Shown here: piece after piece, positions 1 through 10,342 of the stretch
Layout of the letters: each line of letters starts with the position of its first letter
Position numbering within the stretch: the first letter of the stretch is position 1
Assembly (NCBI GenBank): GCA_928212115.1
Contig: CAKMRJ010005634.1
Span: 257,494,561 to 257,558,560, forward strand
Origin: Lactuca virosa
Lineage: Eukaryota > Streptophyta > Magnoliopsida > Asterales > Asteraceae
DNA: 64,000 nt
Direction of reading: 5' to 3'
The notes under the pieces: model-generated
Databases searched by the model: none
Told to the model about the DNA's origin: nothing
Seen by the model: the letters and a program-made list of their open reading frames with translations, nothing else
Made by a program: the position numbers and the translations under genes

Positions 1-251
1 TTTATGCATAAGGGACCCTCAAAACGTCCCAGATCTACAAGGTTTAACTTCTTACAACGGCCTCCTAAGATCAACTAGAACCAACCAAAAGGGACCGAAA
101 TGACCATAAACAAGCTAAAGAGTAGATCAATGCAAAGAGTAGACTAGGTATGGACTTTATATATCAAAAGTCACCAAAATATGGAGCTCAATTTGGATAT
201 CTAAGCTCTCTTCCAAGGAATGAGTCTTCAAGCTTCTTCTTCTGCCACTTC
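1..251 (-). repeat. Gypsy-A 3' LTR, outer piece
   Basis: This stretch has no coding potential and ends at ACTTC (247-251), the target duplication of copia-1. The same LTR resumes at 15795 and runs to TGTTACA at 16147, next to the polypurine tract. Confidence 0.7.
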
Positions 252-994
252 TGTTGGATAAGATGTCTAAGTCCATAACTTATTTGGTATATACTCGACC
301 CGACCCGGCATGGTCCATTTGGGTTGCACTTCACCCAAACTAGTTATAGATAATTTATGAGAGTTGTATACTTACGATTTATTAATATATATAAGTTATA
401 ATATATTAATATAAAGTCATGTTACTTAATTAGTTTAATCTTGAATTAATTATGAATTAATTTAGTGATTAAAAGGAAGACTAATTAAATCATGGGCTAT
501 TATATTTATATGGTGTGGGCTAACACTCATTTGGGAATGGGCTAAGCTTATATGGAAGTCCATGGAGCTTTTACCCATGGATCCTTGGAAGAGGAAAAGA
601 CATGGGTTATTAAGGTTTCACCCTAACCATGTACACTATATAAACAAGCTTATGTTGCATGAAAAACACCCTTATGTGTGTGTAAGTGTGGTGGCCAAAA
701 TCAAGAGTTAGTATACTCTCTCATACATTTTTCCAAGTTTGTGGTGATTTGTGATTTCCATTTGAGGCATTCACATTATTGGTGCTTGTTTCTCAAACTC
801 CAAGGAATCAACAATCAACAAAAGGTATGTAATCATCTAGTTCTTTTTATGGTTAAAAGTACCCCATGCCATGCTAGATAGGTTATAAACCTTGGAAAAT
901 AATATTTTGCATGTATCTTAGACAAACATAGATCCAAGGTTTAATAGGGTTGCATGTACACTTAGGAAGTGTTAGAATGCTCAAAACCCCAACA
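252..994 (+). repeat. Copia-1 5' LTR
   Basis: The LTR begins TGTTGGATAAG and ends CCCCAACA directly before the primer site. A TATA box (TATATAA, 637-643) marks the probable start of the R region. Compared with the 3' copy it lacks 11 bp in a direct repeat around the TCCATGGA at 557-565, probably a slippage deletion. The short ORF at 678-881 is R/U5 sequence that recurs in the other LTRs and is not a gene. Confidence 0.92.
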
Positions 995-995
995 G

Positions 996-1007
996 TGGTA
1001 TCAGAGC
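996..1007 (+). other. Copia-1 primer binding site (initiator tRNA-Met)
   Basis: TGGTATCAGAGC is the standard complement of the 3' end of plant initiator tRNA-Met. It lies one base after the 5' LTR and would prime minus-strand cDNA synthesis. Confidence 0.93.
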
Positions 1008-2439
1008 CTAGGCTTGTTTGTTTGATACTTGATGCAAAATAGTGAAAAAAGTCGAATTTTTGTTGTCTGCCGATGAACTCGCCGAGTCCCATGGGGGGAC
1101 TCGCCGAGTTCATGAGTAAACTCATCCTACTCGGTGAGTAGGTTCGTGCACTCGGCGAGCGAGTAGGAGCCTCAGAATGCAGATTTTGACTTTTGCTGCT
1201 GGAAATGGACTAGAAACATTACCCTAAACTGTTTTGGTTTTTTTAAAACTTGTTTTTGTTGGTGTAATGGTTGTTCTAATCCATTTACAATAGCAATATC
1301 AAAATTTCATGCTTTGTATGTGTTCATATAATTTTTGAAACTTTGAACTTTTTTAATCATGTTCATGTTCTTATGAATTTAGAAGATGATAGGAATTATT
1401 TGCTGAATTGTTTAGGATTAATTCTTGATCATTTATGTGTTTTAATGGAGTCCATAATTTGTCCTCAAGTTATGGATATCCAAAGGACACTTCTTTTAAA
1501 CACACACTTAAACACATAAGTTACATGGAATGAAGAGTCTTCATTTTTATGAACCTTTAATTCATAAGTTATGAAATGAAAAGTTTTGAATAGTTTCCAA
1601 AACATGTCCTCAAGTTTTGGAATTGTAAAGTTACACACACTTTAATATACTTTAATTCCAAACCCTTAGAGTTTTAAAAGTTAAAATTCAACCCTTATAC
1701 TATTTATAACATTAATGGTTAATTCTATATATATGTATAAGATCAAAGTCGTCTTACCGCTAGTACGCCTCATTCACGAGCCAGTCTATAAGGTGGGTTA
1801 AGTTGTTTCCTTAAAATGGCAACTTAATGGGTGTCCACTCTCACCCACCGCTTGCTTGACTGGTGGAGGGTCGTTAGCCGAACGGGTAGGACAAGGACTT
1901 ATAAATTCTCATTAAAAGTATGATGAATATTATAAAGTAACTAAACCTTATATAAATTCCAACATCTTAGTTACTTTAGGAAAATGTGGAATATGGTGCT
2001 AACCCATGAAAATTACACTTTGTACCTTACCAAGTCGTTAGTGGAGCGTGTGTGGTTAACCGGCACATTGATTAGGTGATAATATCAAGGGTACCAAGTG
2101 AATTTGCATGGTTATTCACACCTTGTTTTGTGATCCTCGGCATCCCGGTCACAAAACTCGAAGGGCACAATCGAGATTGAAACATGCCATTGAAAAGTTC
2201 AATGAATCTCAAAAGAATCTAGGAATTTCAAAAAACCAATAAACCTAATAATTCATTTCGTTTTTCATGGTGGAAATTGGTGAATCGTCATTCACCTACC
2301 TTCAAATTTATATAGCTTAGATTACGGCATCCCTCTTCTAAGTTATAATATTTGTGTTGGATCCTAGCCTTAATATTACATTTGGGTGTATTATTAAGGA
2401 TTCGTATATCTAATCTAAACTTGTTTTTCTTCTTTTCAG
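1008..2439 (+). other. Copia-1 untranslated leader
   Basis: This is a 1.4-kb non-coding leader. It contains four ACTCGSCGAGT-like palindromes (1077-1087, 1099-1109, 1129-1139, 1150-1160) and an A+T-rich middle. It also has a conserved block near 2035-2070 (GTCGTTAGTGGAGCGTGTG) followed by a GATTACGGCATCCCTCTTC segment. The same blocks occur in the leaders of copia-2 and copia-3, so the leader is a conserved family feature. Confidence 0.75.
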
Positions 2440-3321
2440 ATGTCTTCCAACAACAAAGCTTCGGGCTCTAACCCTATGGCTCCTTTTCCCTCATGAACCT
2501 TTGTGGGGAGGGTCATCTTTGATGGTTCCAACTTCATGGATTGGATCCGGAACATCAGGATGGTTACTCGTTACGAGGACAAGGAATATGTCCCTCGATA
2601 AGGAGCTAAAGGAGCTTGATGAGTCCACTGCTACTCCTGAGGAGGTCGCTGAGTATCAGGCACATGAAAGAGATGCCACCAAGGTGGCATGCATCATGAT
2701 GGCTCCATGACAGCTGAACTCCAAAAGTCCTATGAGGACTATTACCCTTTTGAGATGCATCAGGATCTGATGGAAAGGTACCATCAGAGTGCTCGTCAAG
2801 AGCGGTATGAAATAATCTCCTCCATGATCACTACCCGTATGAAGGATAGCGAACCAATCACGAGCCACATGCAGAAAATGCAAAGGTATGTGGCCCGTCT
2901 AATAATGAAACTGAATGTGAACTTCCTGAGGAGTTGGCAATTGATATCATTTTGCACTCCTTGCCATCGGTTAGATCAATTTCGTATGACATACCACATG
3001 AACAGGAGGAAGTCACACTCAGTAAGCTTCAAGGACTTCTGAAGACTGCCGAAAGTGGTCTTAAGAGTAAGTCGGTTGCTACTCCTACTCCTACTACTAC
3101 CCCTGTTTTGGCTATCGGGCAAGGCAAAGGGAAGAAGAGGAAGCACCCTTCGAAGGGTACCAAAGGAAAGTCCCTTGAAGGCTCCTCATCTGGAACAAAG
3201 GTGGTTCTATCACTCCTTCTTGCCATCCCTAAGGATGCTGAATGCTTCTTACTGTCAAAATAAGGGGCACTGGAAGCGAAACTGCCCAAAGTACTTGCAG
3301 GATGTCAAGGATGGAAAGTGA
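2440..3321 (+). pseudogene. Copia-1 gag (capsid/nucleocapsid), broken
   Basis: Gag packages element RNA into virus-like particles. The start is ATG at 2440, matching the start of the copia-3 gag. Residues shared with that protein include GRVIFDGSNF near the N terminus, the UBN2-type segment YHQSARQERYEI, and the basic stretch GQGKGKKRK. The gene is dead: TGA interrupts codon 19 (2494-2496), several frameshifts follow (near 2700, 2920, 3000 and 3230), and the zinc knuckle is damaged. Only its second half (GHWKRNCPKYLQ) is legible. It is a relic of the same family as copia-3. Confidence 0.85.
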
Positions 3322-3335
3322 AACCATCCCATGCA

Positions 3336-4675
3336 GGTATTTACACTATATTGTCTAATAACTCACCATATTCTAATTCTTGGGTTCTTGATACAGGTTG
3401 TGGTATTCACATCTGTTGTGACTTGCAGGGCCTAAGAGAAGTGAGGATGTGGAGCACGGAAAGATAAACTTAATCATGGGGAACAAGAAGGTTGCACCTG
3501 TTACCAAGATTGGAGTTTATACTTTGTTGCTAGATAGTGGGTTAAAGTTAGATTTAAATAAATGTGTGTACTCGTCTGAAATGGCGAGGAGTACTATTTC
3601 CTTTCATGCTTTGTACAAACAAGGTTTTACCTTTTCTTTTGATAATGAAGTTGGTAGTATTAATTGCTTTTTTAATAATGTTCTTTTTTAAAGCATTACC
3701 TTGTGATGGTGTGTATGAAGCTGTATTGGTTGTAGATAATTTAGGAAATAATGTATTATGTATTGATTCTTCTACTAGCTTGGATAAAGCATCTTTGTGG
3801 CATTGTCGTCTTGGACATGTAAGCAAGAAACGCATAGGCCGCTCCAAAAGGATGGAGTCTTGGAGTCGTTCGACCTCAAGTCGGATGATAGTTGTGAGTC
3901 TTGTCTACTTGGAAAAATGACAAAATCACCCTTCACTGGTACTTGTGCAAGGGGTGAGGATTTGTTGGACCTTATACATACTGATGTATGTGGACCATTC
4001 AAAACCGCCACAAGGGATGCTAATCACTATTATGTGACTTTTATTGATGATTTTAGTAGATATGGTTATGTCTACTTAATCAAACATAAGTCAGAAACTT
4101 TTGAAAGGTTTAAAGAGTTTAAACATGAAGTAGAAAATCAATTGGGCAGGAACATTAAGATGCTTCGATCCGATCGAGGTGGTGAGTATCTTAGTACTGA
4201 GTTCCTCGACTATCTTAAGGAGTGTGGGATTGTCTCACAATTGACACCTCCCAAGACACCACAGCTGAATGGTGTAGCTGAGAGGCGCAATCGAACTTTG
4301 TTGGACATGGTTCGCTCTATGATGAGTCGAGCTTCGCTACCAATCTCTTTTTGGGGGTATGCCTTAGAGACTGCCGCCCACATCCTTAATCTAGTCCCTA
4401 CAAAGAAGGTTGCCAAAACACCTCATGAAATGTGGACTGGGAAAGTTCCCAATCTAGACCATATCAAGATTTGGGGTTGCGAGGCTTTCGTGAGGCGCGA
4501 AACTCATGACAAGCTCGAACCTCGAAGTGAAAGGTGTATTTTCATCGGCTACCCACAAAAATCCTTTGGTTACCTCTTCTACAGACCCAGTGAGAATGTG
4601 GTCTTTGTGGCTAGGAGAGGGGTCTTTCGAGAGAGAGAATTTATAAAACCAAGGAGACAGTGGGAGGCAAATTGA
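3336..4675 (+). pseudogene. Copia-1 protease and integrase
   Basis: The protease active-site segment SWVLDTGC (near 3380-3400) is legible. It is followed by a frameshifted linker and then a long open stretch at 3797-4675. That stretch holds the GAG-pre-integrase motif LWHCRLGHV and the integrase core with its three acidic residues in HTDVCGPF, RSDRGGEY and NGVAERRNR. Integrase inserts the cDNA into the chromosome. The motif spacing is normal for Ty1/copia, so the integrase core itself looks complete. The frameshifts before it and the shift near 4660 into RT break the polyprotein. Confidence 0.88.
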
Positions 4676-5937
4676 CCTTGAAGAAATTCAAGACTCAATT
4701 GGTGAAGGAACCTCAGACACTAGCAATCAACTTGAGGAGGAAATTCCTGTTGATCCAGCTGACGAGTCTATATCCGAGGCGTTCCACAAGGGTTAGGAAC
4801 ACACCTGAGTTTTATTATAGATTTCATATTACTACGGAAGGTGATACATTTATCAGTGACAGTACACTGGTAAATCTGGATGAACCTAACAGTGTTAAGG
4901 AAGCCATGGTAGGCCTAGAGTCTGCTAAATGGAAGGAGGCTATGGACAGCGAGATACAGTCCATGTATGACAATCAAGTTTGGAACTTGGTTGACAATGT
5001 ACCAGGCCGTAAGACAGTCGGGTGCAAATGGATCTTCAAGAAGAAGACCGACATGGATGGGAAGGTTAACACTTATAAGGCTCGACTGGTTGCGAAGGGG
5101 TTTACTCAGACTCAGGGTATTGATTATGATGAAACCTTTTCACCAGTAGCAAAGATTAAGTCTATTAGGGTTATGCTAGCCATTGCTGCATTTCGTGATT
5201 ATGAAATATGGCAAATGGATGTCAAAACCGCTTTCCTTAACGGAAAGTTGGCTGAGGATGTTTACATGAATCAACCAGAAGGTTTTGTCAGTGCAGAGTA
5301 CCCCAATAGAGTGTGCAAGCTTGAGAAATTCATTTATGGATTGAAACAAGCATCTCGAAGTTGGAATCTTTGTTTCGATGAGAAGGTCAAAGAGTTTGGT
5401 TTCTCAAGAAGTGAAGATGAGTCCTGCGTATATGTCAGAGCTAGTGGGAGTATAGTTAGCTTTTTGGTACTGTATGTAGATGACATACTACTCATAGGAA
5501 ATGACATCCCAACCTTGCAAGAGGTTAAGTCCTGGCTTGGGAAGTGTTTTGCTATGAAGGACCTTGGAGAAGCTACCTATATCCTAGGGATAAGGATATT
5601 AAGAGAAAGGAGTAAAAGACTAATTGGACTTAGTCAGAGTATCTACTTGGATAAGGTGTTGAAAAGGTTCAACATGCAGAATTCCAAGAAAGGAGAATTA
5701 CCGATCCAAAGCAATGCCAAACTGAGCAAGGCTCAGAGCCCGAGTACAGAAGATGAGATAGTTGAGATGAGTCGATTACCTTATGCTTCCGCTGTTGGTT
5801 CGATCATGTATGCTATGACTTGTACCCGTCCTGATGTGGCCTTCGCTTTGAGCATGGTCAGCAGATATCAGGGGAACCCTGGCAAGGCTCATTGGACTGC
5901 GGTTAAAGAATATTCTCAAGTACCTGCGGAGGACTAA
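4660..5937 (+). pseudogene. Copia-1 reverse transcriptase
   Basis: This is a 425-codon open stretch in a different frame from the integrase. It holds the Ty1/copia RT landmarks in order: KWIFKKKTDMDG, ARLVAKGFTQ, WQMDVKTAFLNG, CKLEKFIYGLKQA and the catalytic LYVDDILLIGN. The polymerase motif YVDD is intact, unlike in copia-3. The frame closes at the stop at 5935-5937, just after the MYAMTCTRPDVAF segment that leads into RNase H, because of a frameshift. Confidence 0.9.
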
Positions 5938-6474
5938 GGATTGGATCCTTACCCTTGGTGGGAGTGATGAGTGATGACTTGAGAAGGTGTAGGGTATAGT
6001 GATGCTAGCTTTCAGACTGATAGGGATAACTTCCGCTCTCAGTCGGGCTGGGTCTTTACCTTAAATGGAGGGGCAATCACTTGGAAGAGTTCCAAACAGG
6101 AGACTGTAGCCAATTCGACTTGTGAATCAGAGTACATAGCAGCGAGTGAAGCGGCAAAGGAGGCGATATGGCTGAGGAACTTCATCGGAGACCTTGGAGT
6201 TGTAGCAGCTATTAAGAAGCCTATGGAGATTTTCTGTGATAGCAATAGTGTGGTTGCCTTAGCCAAGGAACCAAGAGATCATAGCAGATCCCGACACATT
6301 GACAGAAAATATCACTTCATAAGACACAAGATAGAAGAGGGACTCCTCGTGGCAAAGAGGGTATCGTCAGATGAGAACCCTGCGGATCCCCTTACGAAGG
6401 GACTGACGAGGGTGAAGCATTTGCAGCATGCGAGGCACATCGGGCTGAGGGACGATATTAGTTTTACAGATTAG
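5938..6474 (+). pseudogene. Copia-1 RNase H, frameshifted
   Basis: The Ty1/copia RNase H continues after the frame break. Legible pieces are SDASFQTDRDN-like residues near 6000, SQSGWVFTLNGG at about 6040-6075, the ESEYIAASEA-type segment, and then an open run 6223-6474 with FCDSNSVVALAKEP and RHIDRKYHFIRH. RNase H removes the RNA strand of the RNA-DNA hybrid. The last residues (HLQHARHIGLRDD) match the copia-3 end, and the stop at 6472-6474 is probably the original pol stop. Confidence 0.85.
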
Positions 6475-7310
6475 ATAGCCTTTTCTGAAACTTGTAAAAT
6501 GTAATCGACGTTTGATGATGAATAAAATTTGTGATTTATTTATGAGTAAAGTGTTGCTATCATTGTCAATTATTTACTATTGTTTCAGTTTTGCATGTTT
6601 TGACTTCCAGAATAATTAATTTATTCAAACTCTCCACAGTCGGTCATATGTCGGAAGTAGGTATGAATCAAGACTGTCATGAATTGGGATTGTAGATGAC
6701 TAAAGGTGTTTAGCCATAGCAATGGTTGCTACAACATTCATGAGTACTCATAAGTTATGAGTATTGGAATAAACCCACGCTCACTTGTATCACTTCATGG
6801 AATTTATCTCGAGTGATCGTGAGACGATAATATCATATAAGTCTTCAAACCTAGAGATATGAGTTGTTACCTATGAGTTGGTTGTGCATTGATTGCACGT
6901 AAACGCATCAGTAACTTGATGTTATAAAACGTGCCTTTGTGTGCAATTCAATAAGTAGTAGAACAAGCATATGAGTCGAAGTTTATCTGTTCCTTCTAGA
7001 AATAGAAGCGATATCTGGGCCCCTCGATGATTTTGTGTTGACCCATGTACCGGCCCGGTCAGAACTAATTGATGTGTTCAGTTAAGTTCTTTGTCAAACA
7101 AATCGGAAATCGAGAAACAACTGCTAGACAATAAGTAACACATTGTTCCATGTATTTGTCCGGCTGATATCATGAGGGCAGAGGATTATATGATCACTTA
7201 TATAAATTGGCGCTTCATAGTTCACAAGAGTTTTCGAGAGCTACGATTGCCTGTTGGTTCCTGAAGTAATATAGGCAAATACAGTTATTAGACTTATCCA
7301 AGTGGGAGTC
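6475..7310 (+). other. Copia-1 3' untranslated tail and polypurine tract
   Basis: This non-coding tail has no credible ORF. It contains the block TTGACTTCCAGAATAATTAA (6600-6619) and a CCCCTCGATGATTTTGTGTT block near 7020, both repeated in copia-2 and copia-3. The polypurine tract AAGTGGGAG (7300-7308) sits just before the 3' LTR and primes plus-strand synthesis. Confidence 0.8.
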
Positions 7311-7353
7311 TGTTGGATAAGATGTCTAAGTCCATAACTTATTTGGTATATAT
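7311..7353 (+). repeat. Copia-1 3' LTR, first 43 bp
   Basis: The LTR start TGTTGGATAAG is present but the sequence stops at GGTATATAT, where copia-2 begins with a second TGTTGG. The missing remainder is found at 15078-15789. Confidence 0.92.
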
Positions 7354-8107
7354 TGTTGGATAAGGTGTCTAAGTCCATAACTTATATGGTATATACTTGA
7401 CCCGACCCGGCATGGTCCATTTGGGTTGAACTTCACCCAAACGATTTATGGATAATATTATGAGAATTGTATACTTATGGTTTTATTAATATGTTATAAG
7501 TTATATATTTAATATAAAGTCATGTTATTTAATTAGTTTTAATCTTGAATTAATTATGAATTAATTTAGTGATTAAAAGGAAGACTAATTAAATCATGGG
7601 CTATTATATTTATATGGTGTGGGCTAATACTCATTTGTTAATGGGCTAAGCTTATATGGAAGTCCATGGATGATCCATGGAGCTTTTAACCCATGGATCC
7701 TTGGAAAGGAAAAGACATGGGTTATTAGGGTTTCACCCTAACCATGCACACTATATAAACAAGCTCATGTTGCATGAAATACTACCCTAGTGTGTGTGTA
7801 ATAGTGGTGGCCGATTTCTAAGTGTTAGTATACTCTCTCATACATTTCCAAGTTTGTGGTGATTTGTGATTTCCATTTGAGGCATTCACATTATTGGTGC
7901 TTGGCTCTCAAACTCCAAGGAATCAACAATCAACAAAAGGTATGTATTCATCTAGTCCTTTTATGTTTAAAAGTACCCCATGCCATGCTAGATAGGTTAT
8001 AAACCTTGGAAATTAATATTTTGCATGTACCTTAGACAAACATAGATCTAAGGTTTATTAGGGTTGCATGTACACTTAGGAAGTGTTAGAATGCTCAAAA
8101 CCCAACA
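7354..8107 (+). repeat. Copia-2 5' LTR
   Basis: The termini are TGTTGG and CCAACA, with TATATAA at 7752-7758. Sequence is very close to the copia-1 LTRs over its whole length. Confidence 0.93.
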
Positions 8108-8108
8108 G

Positions 8109-9619
8109 TGGTATCAGAGCCTAGGCTTGTTTGTTTGATACTTGATGCAAAATAGTGATAAAAAGTCGATTTTTTGCTGTGTGACTGATGAACTCGCCGA
8201 GTCCATGGGGGGACTCGCCGAGTTCATGTGTAAAATCATCCTACTCGCCGAGTAGGTTCGTGCACGTGGCGAGTAGGAGCCTCAGAATGCAGATTTTCGA
8301 CTTTTGCTGCTGGAAATGGACTAGAAACATTACCCTAAACTGTTTTGGTGTTTTAAAACTTGTTTTAGTTGGTGTAATGGTAGTTCTAATCCATTTACAA
8401 TAGCTTATATCAAAATTTCATGCTTTGTATGTGTTCATATAATTCTTGAAACTTTGATGATCATGTTCATGTTCTTATGAATTTAGAAGATGATAGGAAT
8501 TAGTTGCTGAATTGTTTAGGATTAATTCTTGATCATTTATGTGTTTTAATGGAGTCCATAATTTGTCCTCAAGTTATGGATATCCAAAGGTCACTTCTTT
8601 TAAACACACACTTAAAACACATAAGTTACATAAAATGAAGAGTCTTCATTTTTATGAACCTTTAATTCATAAGTTTATGAAATGAAAATTTGGATAGTTA
8701 CAAAACTTGCCCTCAAGTTTTGGAATTTGTAAAGTTTCACACACTTTAATAAACTTTAATTCCAAACCCTTAGAGTTTTAAAAGTTAAAATTCAACCCTT
8801 ATACTATTTATAACATTAATGGTTAATTATTATATATATGTATAAGATCAAGTCGTTTTACCGTTAGTAGGCCTCATTCACGAAGCCGATGTATAAGGGG
8901 GGTATAAGGTTGTTGCCTATAAAATGGCAACTTAATGGGTGTCCATTATCACCCACCGCTTCCTTGATCGGTGGAGGGTCGTTAGCCGAACGGGTAGGAG
9001 AATGACTTTAAATTCTCATTAAAAGTATAATGAATATTATAAAGTAACTAAACCTGTTATAAATTCCCAATCTTAGTTACTTTAGGAAAATGTGAATATG
9101 GTGCTAACCCATGAAATTCACACTTTGTACCTTACCAAGTCGTTGGTGGAGCGTGTGTGGTTAACCGGCACACTAACTTGGACTAGTAAGGATCACGAAG
9201 GGTGACTTAATGTTTATCATAGATCGGTGGAGCGTGTGTGGTAACCGGCACATCGATTAGGTGATAATATTAAGGGTACAAGTGAGTTTGCATGGTTATT
9301 CACACCTTGTTTTGTGATCCTCGGCATCCCAGTCACAAAACCTGAAGGGCACAATCGAGATTGAAACATGCCATTGAAAAGTTCAATGAATCTCAAAAGA
9401 TCTAGGAGTTTCAAATCCAATTAAAACCTAATAAATTATTTCGTTTTTCATGGTGGAAATTGGTGAATCGTCATTCACCTACCTTCAAATATTTTATAGC
9501 TTGGATTACGGCATCCCTCTTCCAAGTTATAAATATTGGTTGGGTCCTAGCCTTAATATTTCAAATTGGGTGTTATATTAAGGACTTGAATCAACTAACT
9601 TGATTTTCTCCCATTGTAG
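8109..9619 (+). other. Copia-2 primer binding site and leader
   Basis: TGGTATCAGAGC (8109-8120) is the initiator tRNA-Met site. The leader after it carries ACTCGCCGAGT palindromes at 8192-8202, 8213-8223 and 8243-8253. It also holds the family block GTCGTTGGTGGAGCGTGTG near 9140 and a second partial copy of that block near 9222. No coding sequence is supported here. Confidence 0.82.
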
Positions 9620-10342
9620 ATGTCTGGTTCAGACAACTATGATCTTCCCAAATCGCTTGAAACAAGCTTTCCTCTTGAAGATGATGTCCCTCAACATCAT
9701 GCTTCACTCCCCCCACCTCTTCCATTTATTCTCCCTGACCCACAAGCCCGAAGACTTGAAAGGTTCAAGATCAATCAAGCTCTACTAGAAATGAAACATA
9801 AAGATGGAAGACCTGTGTGCACTCATGTCTTAGGAATGAAGTCACACATAGACAGGTTGAGCATGTTGGGTGCTGTTATTTCAAGGAAGTTCGCTGTTGA
9901 CTGGGTTCTTCAGTCACTTCTTGAGTCATATAGTGAGTTTATTAAAGACTACAATATGACAGATCCCAACATAACCCTAATAGATCTTTCTTATTTGCTT
10001 GTTGCTGCTGAATCAACAATGATTTGGCGCAATGGTCGAGCAAATATTGATGGAAAATCTATTTCTCAAACTTCCATGGACATGGACAATGGTAACATTG
10101 GAAGTCCAGAAAAGCTTTCTCGTCCCAATGGAAGGGGATCGGCCTTGGTCAACCCGGTTGACCAAAAGGTAAAGGGAAAGGCTAAGTCTGTGATTGTCTC
10201 GTGTACCATTCCCAAAGAGTCTATATGTTTTTATTGTCATGAGAAGGGACATTGGAAGCGAAGCTGCCCTGAATACCTGAAATATTTGAAAGCAAGTAGA
10301 GACAAAATGTTTGACTCGGCTTCAGGTAAGTCCACTATCTAA
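9620..10342 (+). CDS. Copia-2 gag-like protein with zinc knuckle
   Basis: This open frame encodes 240 residues starting at ATG 9620, placed after the leader exactly as in copia-1 and copia-3. It has a proline-rich N terminus, a UBN2/gag-type helical core (VLQSLLESYSEFIKDYN near residues 95-110) and a complete CCHC zinc knuckle CFYCHEKGHWKRSC near residues 204-217, expected to bind RNA. It is clearly a capsid/nucleocapsid protein but differs from the gag of copia-1 and copia-3 in its core, so the element may descend from a related family. It is the only intact protein in this element, and no pol follows it. Confidence 0.85.
   Translation: MSGSDNYDLPKSLETSFPLEDDVPQHHASLPPPLPFILPDPQARRLERFKINQALLEMKHKDGRPVCTHVLGMKSHIDRLSMLGAVISRKFAVDWVLQSLLESYSEFIKDYNMTDPNITLIDLSYLLVAAESTMIWRNGRANIDGKSISQTSMDMDNGNIGSPEKLSRPNGRGSALVNPVDQKVKGKAKSVIVSCTIPKESICFYCHEKGHWKRSCPEYLKYLKASRDKMFDSASGKSTI

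Noticed and set aside
678..881. Small ORF in the copia-1 LTR, repeated at 14757-14960 and 15483-15677
   Set aside because: It is the same R/U5 LTR sequence in each copy, reads into the leader differently and has no domain.
996..1007. Possible tRNA-Met gene remnant
   Set aside because: Only the primer-binding complement of the tRNA 3' end is present, as in all the LTR elements here.
7311..7395. Simple tandem duplication of the LTR start
   Set aside because: The missing rest of the first LTR is found after copia-2 at 15078, so this is a nested insertion, not a tandem repeat.
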